The notes: generated by a model from the letters alone, not told the origin. Shown: positions 1 to 9,357, counted from the first letter of the stretch. The stretch is DNA of 64,000 nt from an uncultured Clostridia bacterium (GCA_944388045.1 CALXHG010000008.1:1-64000); one strand, 5' to 3'. Translations and numbers: made by a program.

Positions 1-99
1 GTGCTATATTTTTTATCAAAAAAATAAAAATGTTGAAGTAGTTTAATTAACCACCCCAACACTTATTATAGAACCGATTAATATTTCATTATTCAAATT

Positions 100-285
100 C
101 TTTTTTTATTATATTTAAAATTGAAATCTATATTTTTTTGAAAATAAAATTTTTATATTCAAAATTATATTTTCACTTTGAGTTGCGAAACTTAAAGTTG
201 CATATTATATTTGAAATTATATTTTCACCTTGAGTTGCGAAACTTAAAATTGTACACTGTTTTCTATTTGCTTAAAATTTTCAAA
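100..285. repeat. Two tandem degenerate copies of the dispersed structured intergenic repeat
   Basis: This AT-rich stretch follows the mreB stop codon and holds two successive copies (about 136-200 and 201-262) of a block seen elsewhere in the window: GAAAATAAAATTTTTATATT followed by CACTTTGAGTTGCGAAACTT and AAAGT. ACTTTGAGTT and AAACTTAAAGT are inverted around GCG and can form a hairpin. Related copies lie near 23.3, 52.6, 54.7 and 63.6 kb. The function is unknown; the position downstream of a stop codon would allow a role as an RNA end structure. Nothing coding was seen in 1-285. Confidence 0.6.
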
Positions 286-1281
286 TTATCTTCTATCTAA
301 ATTATCTAAATTGTCTAGTGCTTTACCTGTTCCTAGTGCAACACAAGAAACTGCATCATTTGCAATCATAACATTTATTCCTGTTTTTTCTTGTAATAGT
401 CTATCTAATCCATCAATTAAACATCCTCCACCAGTCATATAAATTCCTCTATCACTTATATCTGCAGAAAGTTCTGGTGGTGTTTTTTCTAGCACAGAAT
501 GCACTGCTTCTACAATTTGCATAGCTGGTTCTATAAGAGCTTCTAGCATTTCACTTGAGTAAACTACGATGTTTTTTGGTAGCCCTGTTGTTAAGTCTCT
601 TCCTCTTATTTCCATTTCTAAATCTTGTACTTTTGGGTATACACATCCTATACTTATTTTTAAATCTTCTGCTGTTCTTTCTCCAATCATAATATTATGT
701 TTCTTTTTAATATATTTAACAATTGCTTCATCAAATTTATCACCAGCAACTTTTAAAGATGTGCTTTCTACTGAACCTCCAAGTGAAATTACTGCTATAT
801 CTGTTGTTCCTCCACCAATGTCTACTACCATGTTTCCACATGGTTTTGCTATATCAATTCCTGCTCCAATTGCTGCTGCAATAGGTTCTTCTATTAGAAA
901 TACTTTTCTTGCACCAGCTTGTGTTGCTGCATCTATCACTGCTTTTTTTTCTACTTCTGTTACTCTAGATGGTATACATATCATAGTTCTTGGTGAAAAG
1001 ATAGTTTTTCCATTTACTTTGTTAATAAAATATTTTAACATTTTTTCTGTTACTGTATAATCTGATATAACCCCTTCTCTTAATGGTCTTGTTGCTACAA
1101 TACTTCCAGGTGTTCTTCCTAACATTCTTCTTGCTTCTTGTCCAACTGCTAAAACCTCTTTTGTATTACTATCTACTGCAACAACAGATGGTTCTCTTAA
1201 CACAACACCTTTTCCTTTAACATATGCAATAATTGTTGCTGTACCTAAATCAATTCCAATATCTTGACCAAAATTAAACAT
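286..1281 (-). CDS. mreB: MreB/Mbl-family rod-shape-determining actin homologue
   Basis: The 331-residue product is a bacterial actin that forms membrane-associated filaments guiding lateral peptidoglycan synthesis with RodA-type machinery. It shows the N-terminal phosphate-1 loop (GIDLGTA, about residue 9), the phosphate-2 motif DIGGGTTD near 155-162 and the adenosine-motif TGGG near 285, at full family length. A GGAAGGATTG ribosome-binding site precedes the ATG. No mreC/mreD lie beside it, so MreB cannot be told from its Mbl paralogue; rodA is about 35 kb away. It is the last gene of the leftward run, and degenerate intergenic repeats follow its stop. Confidence 0.95.
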   Translation of the reverse strand: MFNFGQDIGIDLGTATIIAYVKGKGVVLREPSVVAVDSNTKEVLAVGQEARRMLGRTPGSIVATRPLREGVISDYTVTEKMLKYFINKVNGKTIFSPRTMICIPSRVTEVEKKAVIDAATQAGARKVFLIEEPIAAAIGAGIDIAKPCGNMVVDIGGGTTDIAVISLGGSVESTSLKVAGDKFDEAIVKYIKKKHNIMIGERTAEDLKISIGCVYPKVQDLEMEIRGRDLTTGLPKNIVVYSSEMLEALIEPAMQIVEAVHSVLEKTPPELSADISDRGIYMTGGGCLIDGLDRLLQEKTGINVMIANDAVSCVALGTGKALDNLDNLDRR

Positions 1282-1421
1282 AACTAATTCAATCCTTCCA
1301 ATTTCCTTATTTTTTTACTTTTGTAATTCAAATTTAGTATATTACTAAATTTTGAACTTATGTATTTCTTATATTTAATTTATGTACATTTTTTATTAAT
1401 TATATTCACTTTTAATCATTT

Positions 1422-1778
1422 TTATTTTAATTTTAAATTCATTATAATAACTCCTGCAATAATTAATAGTGCTCCACCTAATGTTGCTACAGAATATTCT
1501 TCTTTTAAAAATATTATTGATGCTATAACAATACATGCTTGTGCAATTCCATTACATATAGGAGATATATAACTTACATTATCAAACATCATTATTATTC
1601 TTGTAAATAATAAAAAACTTATTATATAACATATAAAACCTAATGCACTTATCCAACTTATGGTAAAGCTGAATTCTCCTGAACCTATTCCTATTTTTCC
1701 AGCATTTCCACCTTTTTTCATTAAAATTAGTCCTGATACTGTAAATGCTATATATATTACAATCATTAAATATTTCAT
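1422..1778 (-). CDS. Small EamA/SMR-like four-helix membrane protein, possible lipid-linked sugar flippase subunit
   Basis: The product of about 118 residues has four hydrophobic segments and the overall look of the drug/metabolite transporter superfamily (EamA, SMR, ArnE/ArnF-like), including a LKEE loop before the last helix. I place the start at the internal ATG ending at 1778 because AAGGAG lies 10 nt upstream of it; an upstream ATG at 1800-1802 is less well served. It lies directly downstream of an ArnC/GtrB-like glycosyltransferase. Small EamA-like proteins in that setting often move undecaprenyl-phosphate sugars across the membrane, so that role is inferred. A multidrug-efflux role cannot be excluded. 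Confidence 0.75.
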   Translation of the reverse strand: MKYLMIVIYIAFTVSGLILMKKGGNAGKIGIGSGEFSFTISWISALGFICYIISFLLFTRIIMMFDNVSYISPICNGIAQACIVIASIIFLKEEYSVATLGGALLIIAGVIIMNLKLK

Positions 1779-1823
1779 GATATCTTTGCTCCTTATCTTC
1801 ATGTTTTTCTTTCCCTTCTCTTA

Positions 1824-2774
1824 TTAATCATTTTCTGTTTCTCTTACTATGTATATTGGGCGTTTTTTTACTTCTAAATATGTTTTTGATAAATATTGTC
1901 CAATTATTCCTATTGTAAATAGTTGTATTCCACTAACAAATACAACTATACATATTGTTGATGGCCAACCTGGTGTTGGGTCTCCAAATGCTAGTGTTCT
2001 AACTATAATAAATATAATTGCAATAAATGCTACTAAACAGAAAATTAAACCTAATAAAGATGATAATATTAATGGTGTTGTTGAAAATGCTGTTATTCCC
2101 TCTAAAGCATATTTAAATAATTTCCAGAATGACCACTTTGTCTCTCCTGCTACTCTTTCTACATTTTCGTATTCAATCCATTTTGTTTTAAATCCAACAA
2201 AACTGAAAAGGCCTTTTGAATATCTATTATATTCTTTTAAAGATATTATTGCATCTACCACTTTTCTTTTCATTAGTCTATAATCTCTTGCTCCATCTAC
2301 CATTTCTATTGATGACATTTTGTTTATTATTTTATAAAACATTCTTGCAAAAAAACTTCTGATTGGTGGCTCTCCTTTTCTTGTAACTCTACGTGTTCCT
2401 ACAGAATCATATCCTTCATTTTTTATTGCATTATACATTTGTTTTAATAATGCTGGTGGGTCTTGTAAATCTGCATCCATTAGTGTTACATAATCTCCTT
2501 TTGATGCTTCTAGTCCTGCATACATTGCTGCTTCTTTTCCAAAGTTTCTAGAAAATGATACATATCTTACTTTACTGTCTTTTGAATGTAGTTCTTTCAT
2601 TATTTGTAAAGTGTTATCTTTTGAGCCATCATCTACAAAAATGTATTCAAAATCTACAATTCCATCAAAATCTTGTTTTCTTACTCTTTCCATTTCTTCA
2701 TAAAATAATGGTAAAGCTTTTTCTTCGTTGTAACATGATACTACTACAGATATTTTCTCCATTTTTTGATACAT
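1824..2774 (-). CDS. GT2 glycosyltransferase with C-terminal membrane helices (ArnC/GtrB/DPM-like)
   Basis: The 316-residue protein has an N-terminal GT-A domain (VVSCYNEE near residue 10, DADLQDP near 100) and two C-terminal transmembrane helices (about 230-300). This is the architecture of enzymes that load a sugar onto undecaprenyl phosphate at the inner leaflet. The strong site TAAGGAG lies 29 nt from the first ATG, too far for a normal start, but an ATTGG/CCAAT hairpin in between would bring it to about 7 nt. The leader carries one copy of the four-member 5' motif described at 2804-2850. The small EamA-like protein downstream is a plausible flippase partner. The exact sugar is unknown; the start could also be the ATG four codons in. 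Confidence 0.85.
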   Translation of the reverse strand: MYQKMEKISVVVSCYNEEKALPLFYEEMERVRKQDFDGIVDFEYIFVDDGSKDNTLQIMKELHSKDSKVRYVSFSRNFGKEAAMYAGLEASKGDYVTLMDADLQDPPALLKQMYNAIKNEGYDSVGTRRVTRKGEPPIRSFFARMFYKIINKMSSIEMVDGARDYRLMKRKVVDAIISLKEYNRYSKGLFSFVGFKTKWIEYENVERVAGETKWSFWKLFKYALEGITAFSTTPLILSSLLGLIFCLVAFIAIIFIIVRTLAFGDPTPGWPSTICIVVFVSGIQLFTIGIIGQYLSKTYLEVKKRPIYIVRETEND

Positions 2775-2803
2775 CTATTGGTATATTGGTATTCCAATGA
2801 TTT

Positions 2804-2850
2804 CTCCTTATTTATTTTATTTAGGTTTTTAAAGGCACCCTATAAACCAT
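2804..2850 (-). promoter_or_regulatory. 5'-leader motif copy 1 (candidate cis-regulatory RNA)
   Basis: Read on the minus strand: GGTTTATAGGGTGCCTTT, then AAAAACCT, then 13 nt to AAGGAG. GGTTT pairs with AAACC (outer stem) and AGG with CCT (inner stem). The same order, with 13-14 nt between ACCT and the ribosome-binding site, recurs at 24272-24355, 44160-44204 and 55049-55098. The CCTT of the inner stem could alternatively pair with the AAGG of the ribosome-binding site, suggesting translational control. I know of no described riboswitch class that fits. Confidence 0.55.
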
Positions 2851-2918
2851 TTTTACATATTCCAAAAAATTTCTTTCTTTTGGAAGCTTTTTATTTATTT
2901 ATAATTTTTTAAAGGCAT

Positions 2919-3926
2919 TTATTTCTTCCTATTTTGTATATATCTCCATGAGTCTTTACACATATCTTTTAATGTTTTATTTGCTTCCCAACCTAATTCT
3001 GTTTTTGCTTTTTCTGGGTTTGAATAACATGTTGCTATGTCTCCTGGTCTACGTTCTACTATTTTGTAATTTACTTTTTGCTCTGTTGCTTCTTCAAATG
3101 CTTTTACCATGTCTAATACACTATATCCTGTTCCAGTTCCTAAATTATAAACAAAAATTCCTTTATTTTCTTTTTCAAGTTTTTCTAATGCTTTTATATG
3201 TCCTTTTGCTAAATCTACAACATGTATATAATCTCTTACTCCTGTTCCATCTGGAGTATTATAATCATTTCCAAATACTGATAATTGTTCTAATTCTCCT
3301 GATGCAACTCTAACTATATATGGCATTAGATTATTTGGTATTCCTTGTGGCTCTTCTCCTATTAATCCACTTTCATGTGCTCCAACTGGATTAAAGTATC
3401 TTAATATTGCAATATCCCAACTGTTGTCTGATTTATATAAATCTTGTAATATTTGTTCTATAAATAGTTTTGTAGTTCCATATGGATTTGTTGTTTCTCC
3501 TGTTTTACATTCTTCTGTTATTGGTATTTGTTCTGGCTCTCCATATACTGTTGCTGATGAACTAAATATAAATTTTTTTACATTGTATTTTTGCATTGTT
3601 TTTAATAATACTAAAGCTCCAGATATGTTATTTTCATAATATTCTAGTGGTTTTTTTGTTGATTCTCCTACTGCTTTGTATCCTGCAAAATTCATAACTG
3701 CTTCTATTTTATTTTCTTCAAATACTTTTTCTAAGTTTTCTTTATCTAAATAGTTTATTTCGTAAAATTTAAAGTCTTTTCCTGTTATTTTTTTAATGTT
3801 TTCTAATACTTCTGGTTTACTGTTTGAAAAATTATCTATTATTACAACTTCTCTTCCTAAGTTTAATAATTCTACTACTGTGTGGCTTCCTATATAGCCA
3901 GCTCCTCCTGTTACTAATATTGACAT
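2919..3926 (-). CDS. galE: UDP-glucose 4-epimerase
   Basis: GalE interconverts UDP-glucose and UDP-galactose with bound NAD, supplying UDP-galactose for surface polysaccharide. The 335-residue product starts with the Rossmann motif [10 protein letters not shown] and has the SDR active-site Ser in SSSATVYG (near 125) and the YxxxK pair in NPYGTTK (near 150), followed by a C-terminal substrate domain of normal length. I choose the ATG ending at 3926, since the AAAGGTG just upstream then serves as its ribosome-binding site; an upstream GTG would use part of that site as its start. It lies between the flippase and the lipid-sugar transferase genes, all on the same strand. Confidence 0.96.
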   Translation of the reverse strand: MSILVTGGAGYIGSHTVVELLNLGREVVIIDNFSNSKPEVLENIKKITGKDFKFYEINYLDKENLEKVFEENKIEAVMNFAGYKAVGESTKKPLEYYENNISGALVLLKTMQKYNVKKFIFSSSATVYGEPEQIPITEECKTGETTNPYGTTKLFIEQILQDLYKSDNSWDIAILRYFNPVGAHESGLIGEEPQGIPNNLMPYIVRVASGELEQLSVFGNDYNTPDGTGVRDYIHVVDLAKGHIKALEKLEKENKGIFVYNLGTGTGYSVLDMVKAFEEATEQKVNYKIVERRPGDIATCYSNPEKAKTELGWEANKTLKDMCKDSWRYIQNRKK

Positions 3927-4007
3927 TTTTTGCACCTTTCTTTCTATATAATATTTTCCGTTAGTATTTTATCATATTTTTATATATATTTCAATCTTAT
4001 ATTTTCT

Positions 4008-5456
4008 CTACATATTATTTTTCTTGAAAATCTTATCTAAAATTGCAAAAATCATTTTTCTATATTTATATAAAATGTAAATTCCGCTTACAAGAAGTAT
4101 TGCATATCTTAAAATAAAGATTTTATTAAATACAACATTTATTATTGTAAATATAGTTAAACTTAAACTTAATATTATTAATGTTTTTATATCATAATAT
4201 TTTGTCTTGTCCACTTTTCTCATTCCAAAATAATGCAAAATACATAATACAAAATAACTAATTACTGTTGTATAGGCAGCTGCTTGATATCCCCATATTT
4301 TTATTGCTATAGCATTTAATATAATATTTATTACTGCTGTAATTATTGAAAATACTGCAATTTGAATATTTTTTTTATGGAAATATTCAATATCATAAAA
4401 GAATGTATACATCATCTGGAAGAAAATTCCCAAACATATTGGTGCTACTATAACTGATGCTTCTACATATTCTGCATTTATAAATAATTTTATTAATTCT
4501 GGTGCTAATGTAAATAAACCTATACATAAAATCCATATAACATGCATTACTATCTTTGAGTTTTCTTTTATTGAATCTGTTTCTTTATTTTCTATTCTTC
4601 TATATACCCAAGGAGACCATGGTTTAAAGATTTGTAATGATATTGTATATAAAATATTCGCAATTGTATATGCTACACTATAAATTCCAGCTTGAGATTC
4701 TCCTACCATATTTTTTATCATTAGTAAATCGCAACTTGATAAAAACACTTGTGCTAGTAAATGTGGAACCATTGGCAAACTTATTTGTAAACTTTCTTTT
4801 ACATATTGTTTTTTTATTGTAAATTTGCCTCTTACTAAAATTATAATCCCACAAAATAATCCTAATACAATATTAAAAAAGTCAACACCTATTATTCTTC
4901 CTAAATATTTATTTGTTGCAAGTACATAAACAAGTATTATAGAAAGAATTTGAGATACTGGCGAAACTAATAAATTATAAATAAATGTATTTTTTGCTTT
5001 ATTGCAAAAATTCCAGTAAGAATTCATTAATGTACATCCATTTATTAGTAAACACATAATAAACATTAATGTCATAAATTTCGTATCAAATCCTAATATT
5101 GGATTTAAAAAATCTCTAAAAATAAAATATATTGCATAAATTACAATTCCGGCAATTGTAGAAAATATGTATATAGAAGATAGAAATTTATATCTATCTT
5201 CTTCTGGTTTTAGTGTTACAAATATTTTATCTATAGAAATATACATTGATAATAATAAAATTATTGTTACTATGTTTTTTAGTGTTATAAAACTTGTTGC
5301 TATTCCCATATCTGAAGTTGATAAGAGGTTTGTTAATATTGGTAATGCAACTAGTGATACCAATAAACCAATCATATTAGCAAATAAATATGATGCCATT
5401 GATATTATCGTTTTTTTTCCATCTGTTTGTCTATCTTCTTCCAATATAAATTTCAT
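4008..5456 (-). CDS. Wzx-type polysaccharide flippase (MOP superfamily)
   Basis: The 482-residue integral membrane protein has about 12-14 hydrophobic helices and the layout of the polysaccharide-biosynthesis/Wzx branch of the MOP superfamily. It begins with a short hydrophilic tail, then helices from about residue 20, and a middle region (MVPHLLAQVFLSSCDLLMI) typical of the start of the second half. Such proteins flip lipid-linked oligosaccharide units to the outer face. It lies in a run of glycan genes downstream of the heptose block. AAAGGA directly abuts the ATG; a TTG five codons in has a more usual spacing of about 12 nt, so the start is uncertain by a few codons. Confidence 0.85.
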   Translation of the reverse strand: MKFILEEDRQTDGKKTIISMASYLFANMIGLLVSLVALPILTNLLSTSDMGIATSFITLKNIVTIILLLSMYISIDKIFVTLKPEEDRYKFLSSIYIFSTIAGIVIYAIYFIFRDFLNPILGFDTKFMTLMFIMCLLINGCTLMNSYWNFCNKAKNTFIYNLLVSPVSQILSIILVYVLATNKYLGRIIGVDFFNIVLGLFCGIIILVRGKFTIKKQYVKESLQISLPMVPHLLAQVFLSSCDLLMIKNMVGESQAGIYSVAYTIANILYTISLQIFKPWSPWVYRRIENKETDSIKENSKIVMHVIWILCIGLFTLAPELIKLFINAEYVEASVIVAPICLGIFFQMMYTFFYDIEYFHKKNIQIAVFSIITAVINIILNAIAIKIWGYQAAAYTTVISYFVLCILHYFGMRKVDKTKYYDIKTLIILSLSLTIFTIINVVFNKIFILRYAILLVSGIYILYKYRKMIFAILDKIFKKNNM

Positions 5457-5538
5457 TCCTTTCTTCTGTGAATTTTTATAATATTATTTTAATATACTAC
5501 TTTTCTACGATTTTTATCTTAACATATTGTTTTTTACT

Positions 5539-6759
5539 TTAATTATTTTCTTCTATCATTTTTTCTATCTGTTTCCAAGCATCTTCTACTGTAACTTCAT
5601 CTAAACAAGGCCATGTTTTATCTAACTCATTTGATTTAACACATCTATTATCACAATTTGCACAATCCATTTTTTTACATACCACATATGGTCTTTTGTA
5701 TTTATCTTTTCCTTTAAAATTATAAGTTAAATATCTATCATAAGTATATGCTCCTGCTGTAATACATACTGGAACTTGTGATACAACAGAAACATGATAT
5801 ATTCCAGTATCATTTGTTATTACAAATTTTGCTTTTTTTATTAAATCTATATATTCTAATATAGATGTTTTATCAGTTAAGTCTATATATTTAACCTCAT
5901 CTTTTACTAAAGATATTAATTTATCATTTACTTCTCTATCCACATTTGTTCCACATACAACTAATTTATAACCAGTTTTTTTGTAAATTCTTTTTGTAAT
6001 TTCTGCAAATCTTTCTATTGGCCATCTTTTATATTCAGTACTTGCACTTGGATATACAATAAAATAATCTTTTGGCAATTTTTCTTTTATTGGCACACTT
6101 GGTAAATCAACAAATTCTGGTTCTTTTTTTATATTTCCTAAAAGATTAAAAAATTCAAAATAATGGTCTATTAAATGCATTTTAGAATTATCAACTTCTA
6201 AAATTTTTGTATATACTTTTTTATAGATTTTTTTAGGACATGTTACTTTTCTTCCATTATTTATTATCCCTATTTTTTCGTCTCCACATATTGCTCTAGT
6301 TGTTAGTAAATTTGTAGAACATTCTTCTATTCCTATTGGATCTATAACTATGTCATATTTTTCTTTTCTTAATTCTTTAAATATTTTTCTTCTTTCTGAC
6401 AAACTTACTGCTGATTTTGTATAATTAAATGGTAATACTTTATCAAATAAATTTGTTGCTTCATATATTTTGTTTAATCCCTTTTGACATGTTATTGTTA
6501 ATTCATATTTATCTTTTGGATATATTTCTCTTATATTTTTTAAAGCACAACAAAACATTGCTCCATCACCAAGTGATAGATTATATACTATTATAACTTT
6601 CTTTTTTGAATTTTCTTGTTTTTTTGGTTTTTTTATAAATTTTAAATTTATTCCATCAATATAATAATAAATTGATTTTAAGTTTCTTAGTTTTTCATTT
6701 TTTAATACTGCATTATTTACTTTTGTAAAAAATGTCGAAAAATATCCCTTTTTAGCCAT
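5539..6759 (-). CDS. GT9 family heptosyltransferase-like glycosyltransferase
   Basis: The roughly 406-residue protein belongs to the ADP-heptose:LPS heptosyltransferase family (GT9, GT-B fold). Visible features are the N-terminal VYNLSLGDGAMF nucleotide-fold start near residue 60, YPSAS..YKRWP near 240, and ITNDTGIYHVS near 318, the family's donor-binding stretch. A cysteine-rich segment (CKKMDCANCDNRC) lies near the C terminus. It follows gmhB with a short overlap. That position at the end of hldE-gmhA-gmhB makes ADP-heptose its likely donor. I prefer the ATG ending at 6759, with AAGG 9 nt upstream, over the one at 6768. There is no evidence for lipid A here, so the acceptor is probably a lipid-linked or wall glycan. 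Confidence 0.85.
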   Translation of the reverse strand: MAKKGYFSTFFTKVNNAVLKNEKLRNLKSIYYYIDGINLKFIKKPKKQENSKKKVIIVYNLSLGDGAMFCCALKNIREIYPKDKYELTITCQKGLNKIYEATNLFDKVLPFNYTKSAVSLSERRKIFKELRKEKYDIVIDPIGIEECSTNLLTTRAICGDEKIGIINNGRKVTCPKKIYKKVYTKILEVDNSKMHLIDHYFEFFNLLGNIKKEPEFVDLPSVPIKEKLPKDYFIVYPSASTEYKRWPIERFAEITKRIYKKTGYKLVVCGTNVDREVNDKLISLVKDEVKYIDLTDKTSILEYIDLIKKAKFVITNDTGIYHVSVVSQVPVCITAGAYTYDRYLTYNFKGKDKYKRPYVVCKKMDCANCDNRCVKSNELDKTWPCLDEVTVEDAWKQIEKMIEENN

Positions 6760-7276
6760 TTTGTTCATCCTTTTTTATTAAATTTACAGCTTCATAAAGA
6801 TTTTTGCATTTTCTTATATTTTTATTTTCTATTTCTGGCACCATATCTAATAAAAATCCTTTAACTTGCTCTTTTTCACATATTGCTAAATCTCTTATTT
6901 TATCTCCTATTGCATAACTTTTTGAAAAGTCTATATCAAAATCTTTTTGAGCTTGATAAAATAAACCAAGTTTTGGTTTTCTACAATTACACTCATTACC
7001 TATATGAGGGCAATAATAGTATTTATCTATTATTACCCCATATTTTTTTAATTCATTTACCATATATTCAAAAATTTTATCTGCATCTTCTCTTGTATAA
7101 TATCCTCTTGCAATTCCAGATTGATTTGAGATTACAATTAATTTATACCCTAAATTTTGTAATATCTGCAATCCATCTACTACTCCATCTATAAATTCCC
7201 AATCTTCTTTTTTATATAGATAATCTTTATCTACATTTATTGTTCCATCTCTATCTAAAAATACTGCCTTATTCAT
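6752..7276 (-). CDS. gmhB: D-glycero-beta-D-manno-heptose 1,7-bisphosphate 7-phosphatase (HAD family)
   Basis: The 174-residue HAD phosphatase removes the 7-phosphate from heptose 1,7-bisphosphate. It shows the catalytic DRDGTIN motif near residue 8 (nucleophile and acid/base aspartates), ISNQSG near 50, and the zinc-binding loop CPH...CNCRKP near 96-110 that is typical of GmhB and histidinol-phosphatase relatives, with GDKIRD near 130 as motif IV. Its start overlaps the end of gmhA by 8 nt and its end overlaps the heptosyltransferase, so the block is translationally coupled. The neighbours make GmhB much more likely than a histidinol phosphatase. Confidence 0.92.
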   Translation of the reverse strand: MNKAVFLDRDGTINVDKDYLYKKEDWEFIDGVVDGLQILQNLGYKLIVISNQSGIARGYYTREDADKIFEYMVNELKKYGVIIDKYYYCPHIGNECNCRKPKLGLFYQAQKDFDIDFSKSYAIGDKIRDLAICEKEQVKGFLLDMVPEIENKNIRKCKNLYEAVNLIKKDEQNG

Positions 7277-7844
7277 ATAATTTTTTCTCTACAATCTCAC
7301 ATATTGTGTGCATAATCATTTCATGTGCTTCTTGGATATTTGGAGTTCTTGGATATTCTATTACAATTGGAATATCACATAATTCTTTGCATGTACCTCC
7401 TGTTTTTCCTAAGAAGCCAATTGTTGTTGCACCTATTTCTTTTGCAAGTTTAAGTGCATTATAAATATTTTTTGAATTTCCACTTGTAGAAATACCAAAT
7501 ACTACATCACCTTTTTCTACTAAAGCTTCTGTTTGTCTTCTAAATACATCATCATATCCATAATCATTTCCAACAGCTGTTAAAATACTTGTATCTGTTG
7601 TAAAAGCCACTGCTGGCAAACCTTTTCTTTCCATCATGTATCTTCCAACTAATTCTGCAGAAAAATGTTGTGCATCTGCTGCAGAACCTCCATTTCCCAT
7701 TATATAAACTCTATGACCATTTTTATAACATTCTATTAATTTATTACATACATCTTCCACTTGTGATATTATTTTATCATCATTAATTACTTTTGTTTTA
7801 CACTCTATACTTTGCATAAATTTTTCTTTAATATCTTCTTTCAT
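7269..7844 (-). CDS. gmhA: Sedoheptulose 7-phosphate isomerase
   Basis: GmhA converts sedoheptulose 7-phosphate to D-glycero-D-manno-heptose 7-phosphate, the first committed step to nucleotide-activated heptose. The 191-residue SIS-domain protein has MGNGGSAADAQHFSAEL near residue 50 and the ISTSGNSKN phosphate-binding loop near 118, plus a conserved QEAHEMIMH C-terminal motif. The start at 7844 is chosen because AAAGGAAG lies about 9 nt upstream; an in-frame upstream extension of 20 codons lacks such a site. It sits between hldE and gmhB on the same strand. Confidence 0.95.
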   Translation of the reverse strand: MKEDIKEKFMQSIECKTKVINDDKIISQVEDVCNKLIECYKNGHRVYIMGNGGSAADAQHFSAELVGRYMMERKGLPAVAFTTDTSILTAVGNDYGYDDVFRRQTEALVEKGDVVFGISTSGNSKNIYNALKLAKEIGATTIGFLGKTGGTCKELCDIPIVIEYPRTPNIQEAHEMIMHTICEIVEKKLYE

Positions 7845-7887
7845 AACACAACTTCCTTTCTTTTGCAGAACAACAACGCCAAAATTG

Positions 7888-9357
7888 CTATGGCTTTTCA
7901 ACAAAGGTGTTTTTAATTTTAGTAATAATACTAGTAGTCGACTTCCCCTCTACTAATTTACAAATTACAACTTTTCCGCCCCTATTTTCAACAATATCTT
8001 TACCAACAACATCATCAGGTTTATAATCTCCACCCTTAGTAATAATATCTGGTTGAAGCTTTTTAATCAACTCATAAGGAGTATCTTCACTAAATTTTAC
8101 AACATAACTTACACATTGCAAATCTGCCAATAATTCCATTCTTTCTTTTTCTGGAATAATTGGTCTTTCTGAACCTTTTAATCTTTTTACAGAAGAATCT
8201 GAATTAACACCTACAATTAGTATATCGCCATAAGTAGAAGCCTGTTTTAAATATCTTGCATGTCCAACATGAAAAATATCGAAACAACCATTTGTGAATA
8301 CAATTTTTTTGCCTTTTTCTCTTTCATCTTGTATGATTTTCACCAATTCATCAACTTCTACCATTTTATTATCATATGATACTTCATTTTCTTTACTAAT
8401 GTGTTCTTTAATTTCTTCAATAGATACTGCATATGTACCCATTTTTGATACTTCAATACTTGAAGCTATATTGGATAATCTTGCTGTATCTACTATATCA
8501 AAATTATTTGCAAGACCTACTGCTAAATATGAAATTACTGTATCTCCTGCTCCTGATACATCATATACTTCTTTAGAAACACCTCTTATATGTTGAAAAT
8601 TATTTTCTCCAATAAGTGTCATTCCTTCTTTTCCTCTTGTTGCTAATACATATTTTGCATTTGTTTGTTTTCTTAGTTCTTGTCCGGCTTTAACAATTTC
8701 TTCATCATTATTTACACTCATTTTTGTTAAGTTTTGCAATTCTGTTTTATTTGGCTTTATTAAAAATGCATTTTTGTATTTTGCATAAGATGGCTCCTTT
8801 GTGTCTATTAATGTTTTTTTGCTAAATTTATTTGCAATTTCTATTAATTTAGATGTATTTTCTATACTTAAAACACCTTTTTTGTAATCAGAAATAAGAA
8901 TTATATCAAATTCTTTGACTTTGTTTTCAAATTCTTTAATCATTTTATTTGATATTTCTTCTGATATTGGTGTTGTATCTTCTACATCTAGTCTTAACAT
9001 TTGAGCATTATTAGGTCCAATCATTCTTGTTTTTACTGTTGTTACTCTTGCATTGTCTGTAATTAATAATTCTGTGTTTATTTTATTTTCTTCTAGAATT
9101 GCTTTTAATTGTTTTCCTTCTTCGTCTTTTCCTATAACACTCATAATCCATACATTTTGATTTGCTCTTACTAAGTTTCTCGCTACATTTGCTGCTCCAC
9201 CTAATACTACTGTTTCTCTTTTTTTGTGTAAAATTGGTATTGGTGCTTCTGGTGATAATCTTGTTGCTTCTCCAAAAAAGTATTTATCTAACATTATGTC
9301 ACCAATAACTAGTATTTTTTTTGTTTTTATATTATTTAGTTGAGTTTCTATATTCAT
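7888..9357 (-). CDS. hldE: Bifunctional heptose-7-phosphate kinase / heptose-1-phosphate adenylyltransferase
   Basis: The 489-residue fusion has an N-terminal PfkB-type kinase (about 1-325, with VLGGAANVA near 52 and SGAGDTV near 268) and a C-terminal cytidylyltransferase-like domain (about 345-489, with TNGCFDIFHVGHARYL and its HxGH motif). In characterised homologues the two halves phosphorylate heptose 7-phosphate at C1 and attach AMP after GmhB has acted. With gmhA and gmhB adjacent, all enzymatic steps to ADP-D-glycero-beta-D-manno-heptose are encoded here. The HldD epimerase is not in the window. AGGAGG lies about 14 nt before the ATG. Confidence 0.95.
   Translation of the reverse strand: MNIETQLNNIKTKKILVIGDIMLDKYFFGEATRLSPEAPIPILHKKRETVVLGGAANVARNLVRANQNVWIMSVIGKDEEGKQLKAILEENKINTELLITDNARVTTVKTRMIGPNNAQMLRLDVEDTTPISEEISNKMIKEFENKVKEFDIILISDYKKGVLSIENTSKLIEIANKFSKKTLIDTKEPSYAKYKNAFLIKPNKTELQNLTKMSVNNDEEIVKAGQELRKQTNAKYVLATRGKEGMTLIGENNFQHIRGVSKEVYDVSGAGDTVISYLAVGLANNFDIVDTARLSNIASSIEVSKMGTYAVSIEEIKEHISKENEVSYDNKMVEVDELVKIIQDEREKGKKIVFTNGCFDIFHVGHARYLKQASTYGDILIVGVNSDSSVKRLKGSERPIIPEKERMELLADLQCVSYVVKFSEDTPYELIKKLQPDIITKGGDYKPDDVVGKDIVENRGGKVVICKLVEGKSTTSIITKIKNTFVEKP

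Noticed and set aside
569-1060. Plus-strand frame opposite mreB
   Set aside because: It is the shadow of a fully conserved actin gene.
1422-1802. Longer start (ATG at 1800-1802) for the EamA-like protein
   Set aside because: AAGGAG lies 10 nt from the internal ATG at 1776-1778, and the extra codons are polar and unlike the family start.
2804-2850. Assignment of the leader motif to the preQ1 class
   Set aside because: preQ1 leaders form an H-type pseudoknot with an A-rich tail and a CUA pairing; here the two stems are nested and the key loop is absent.
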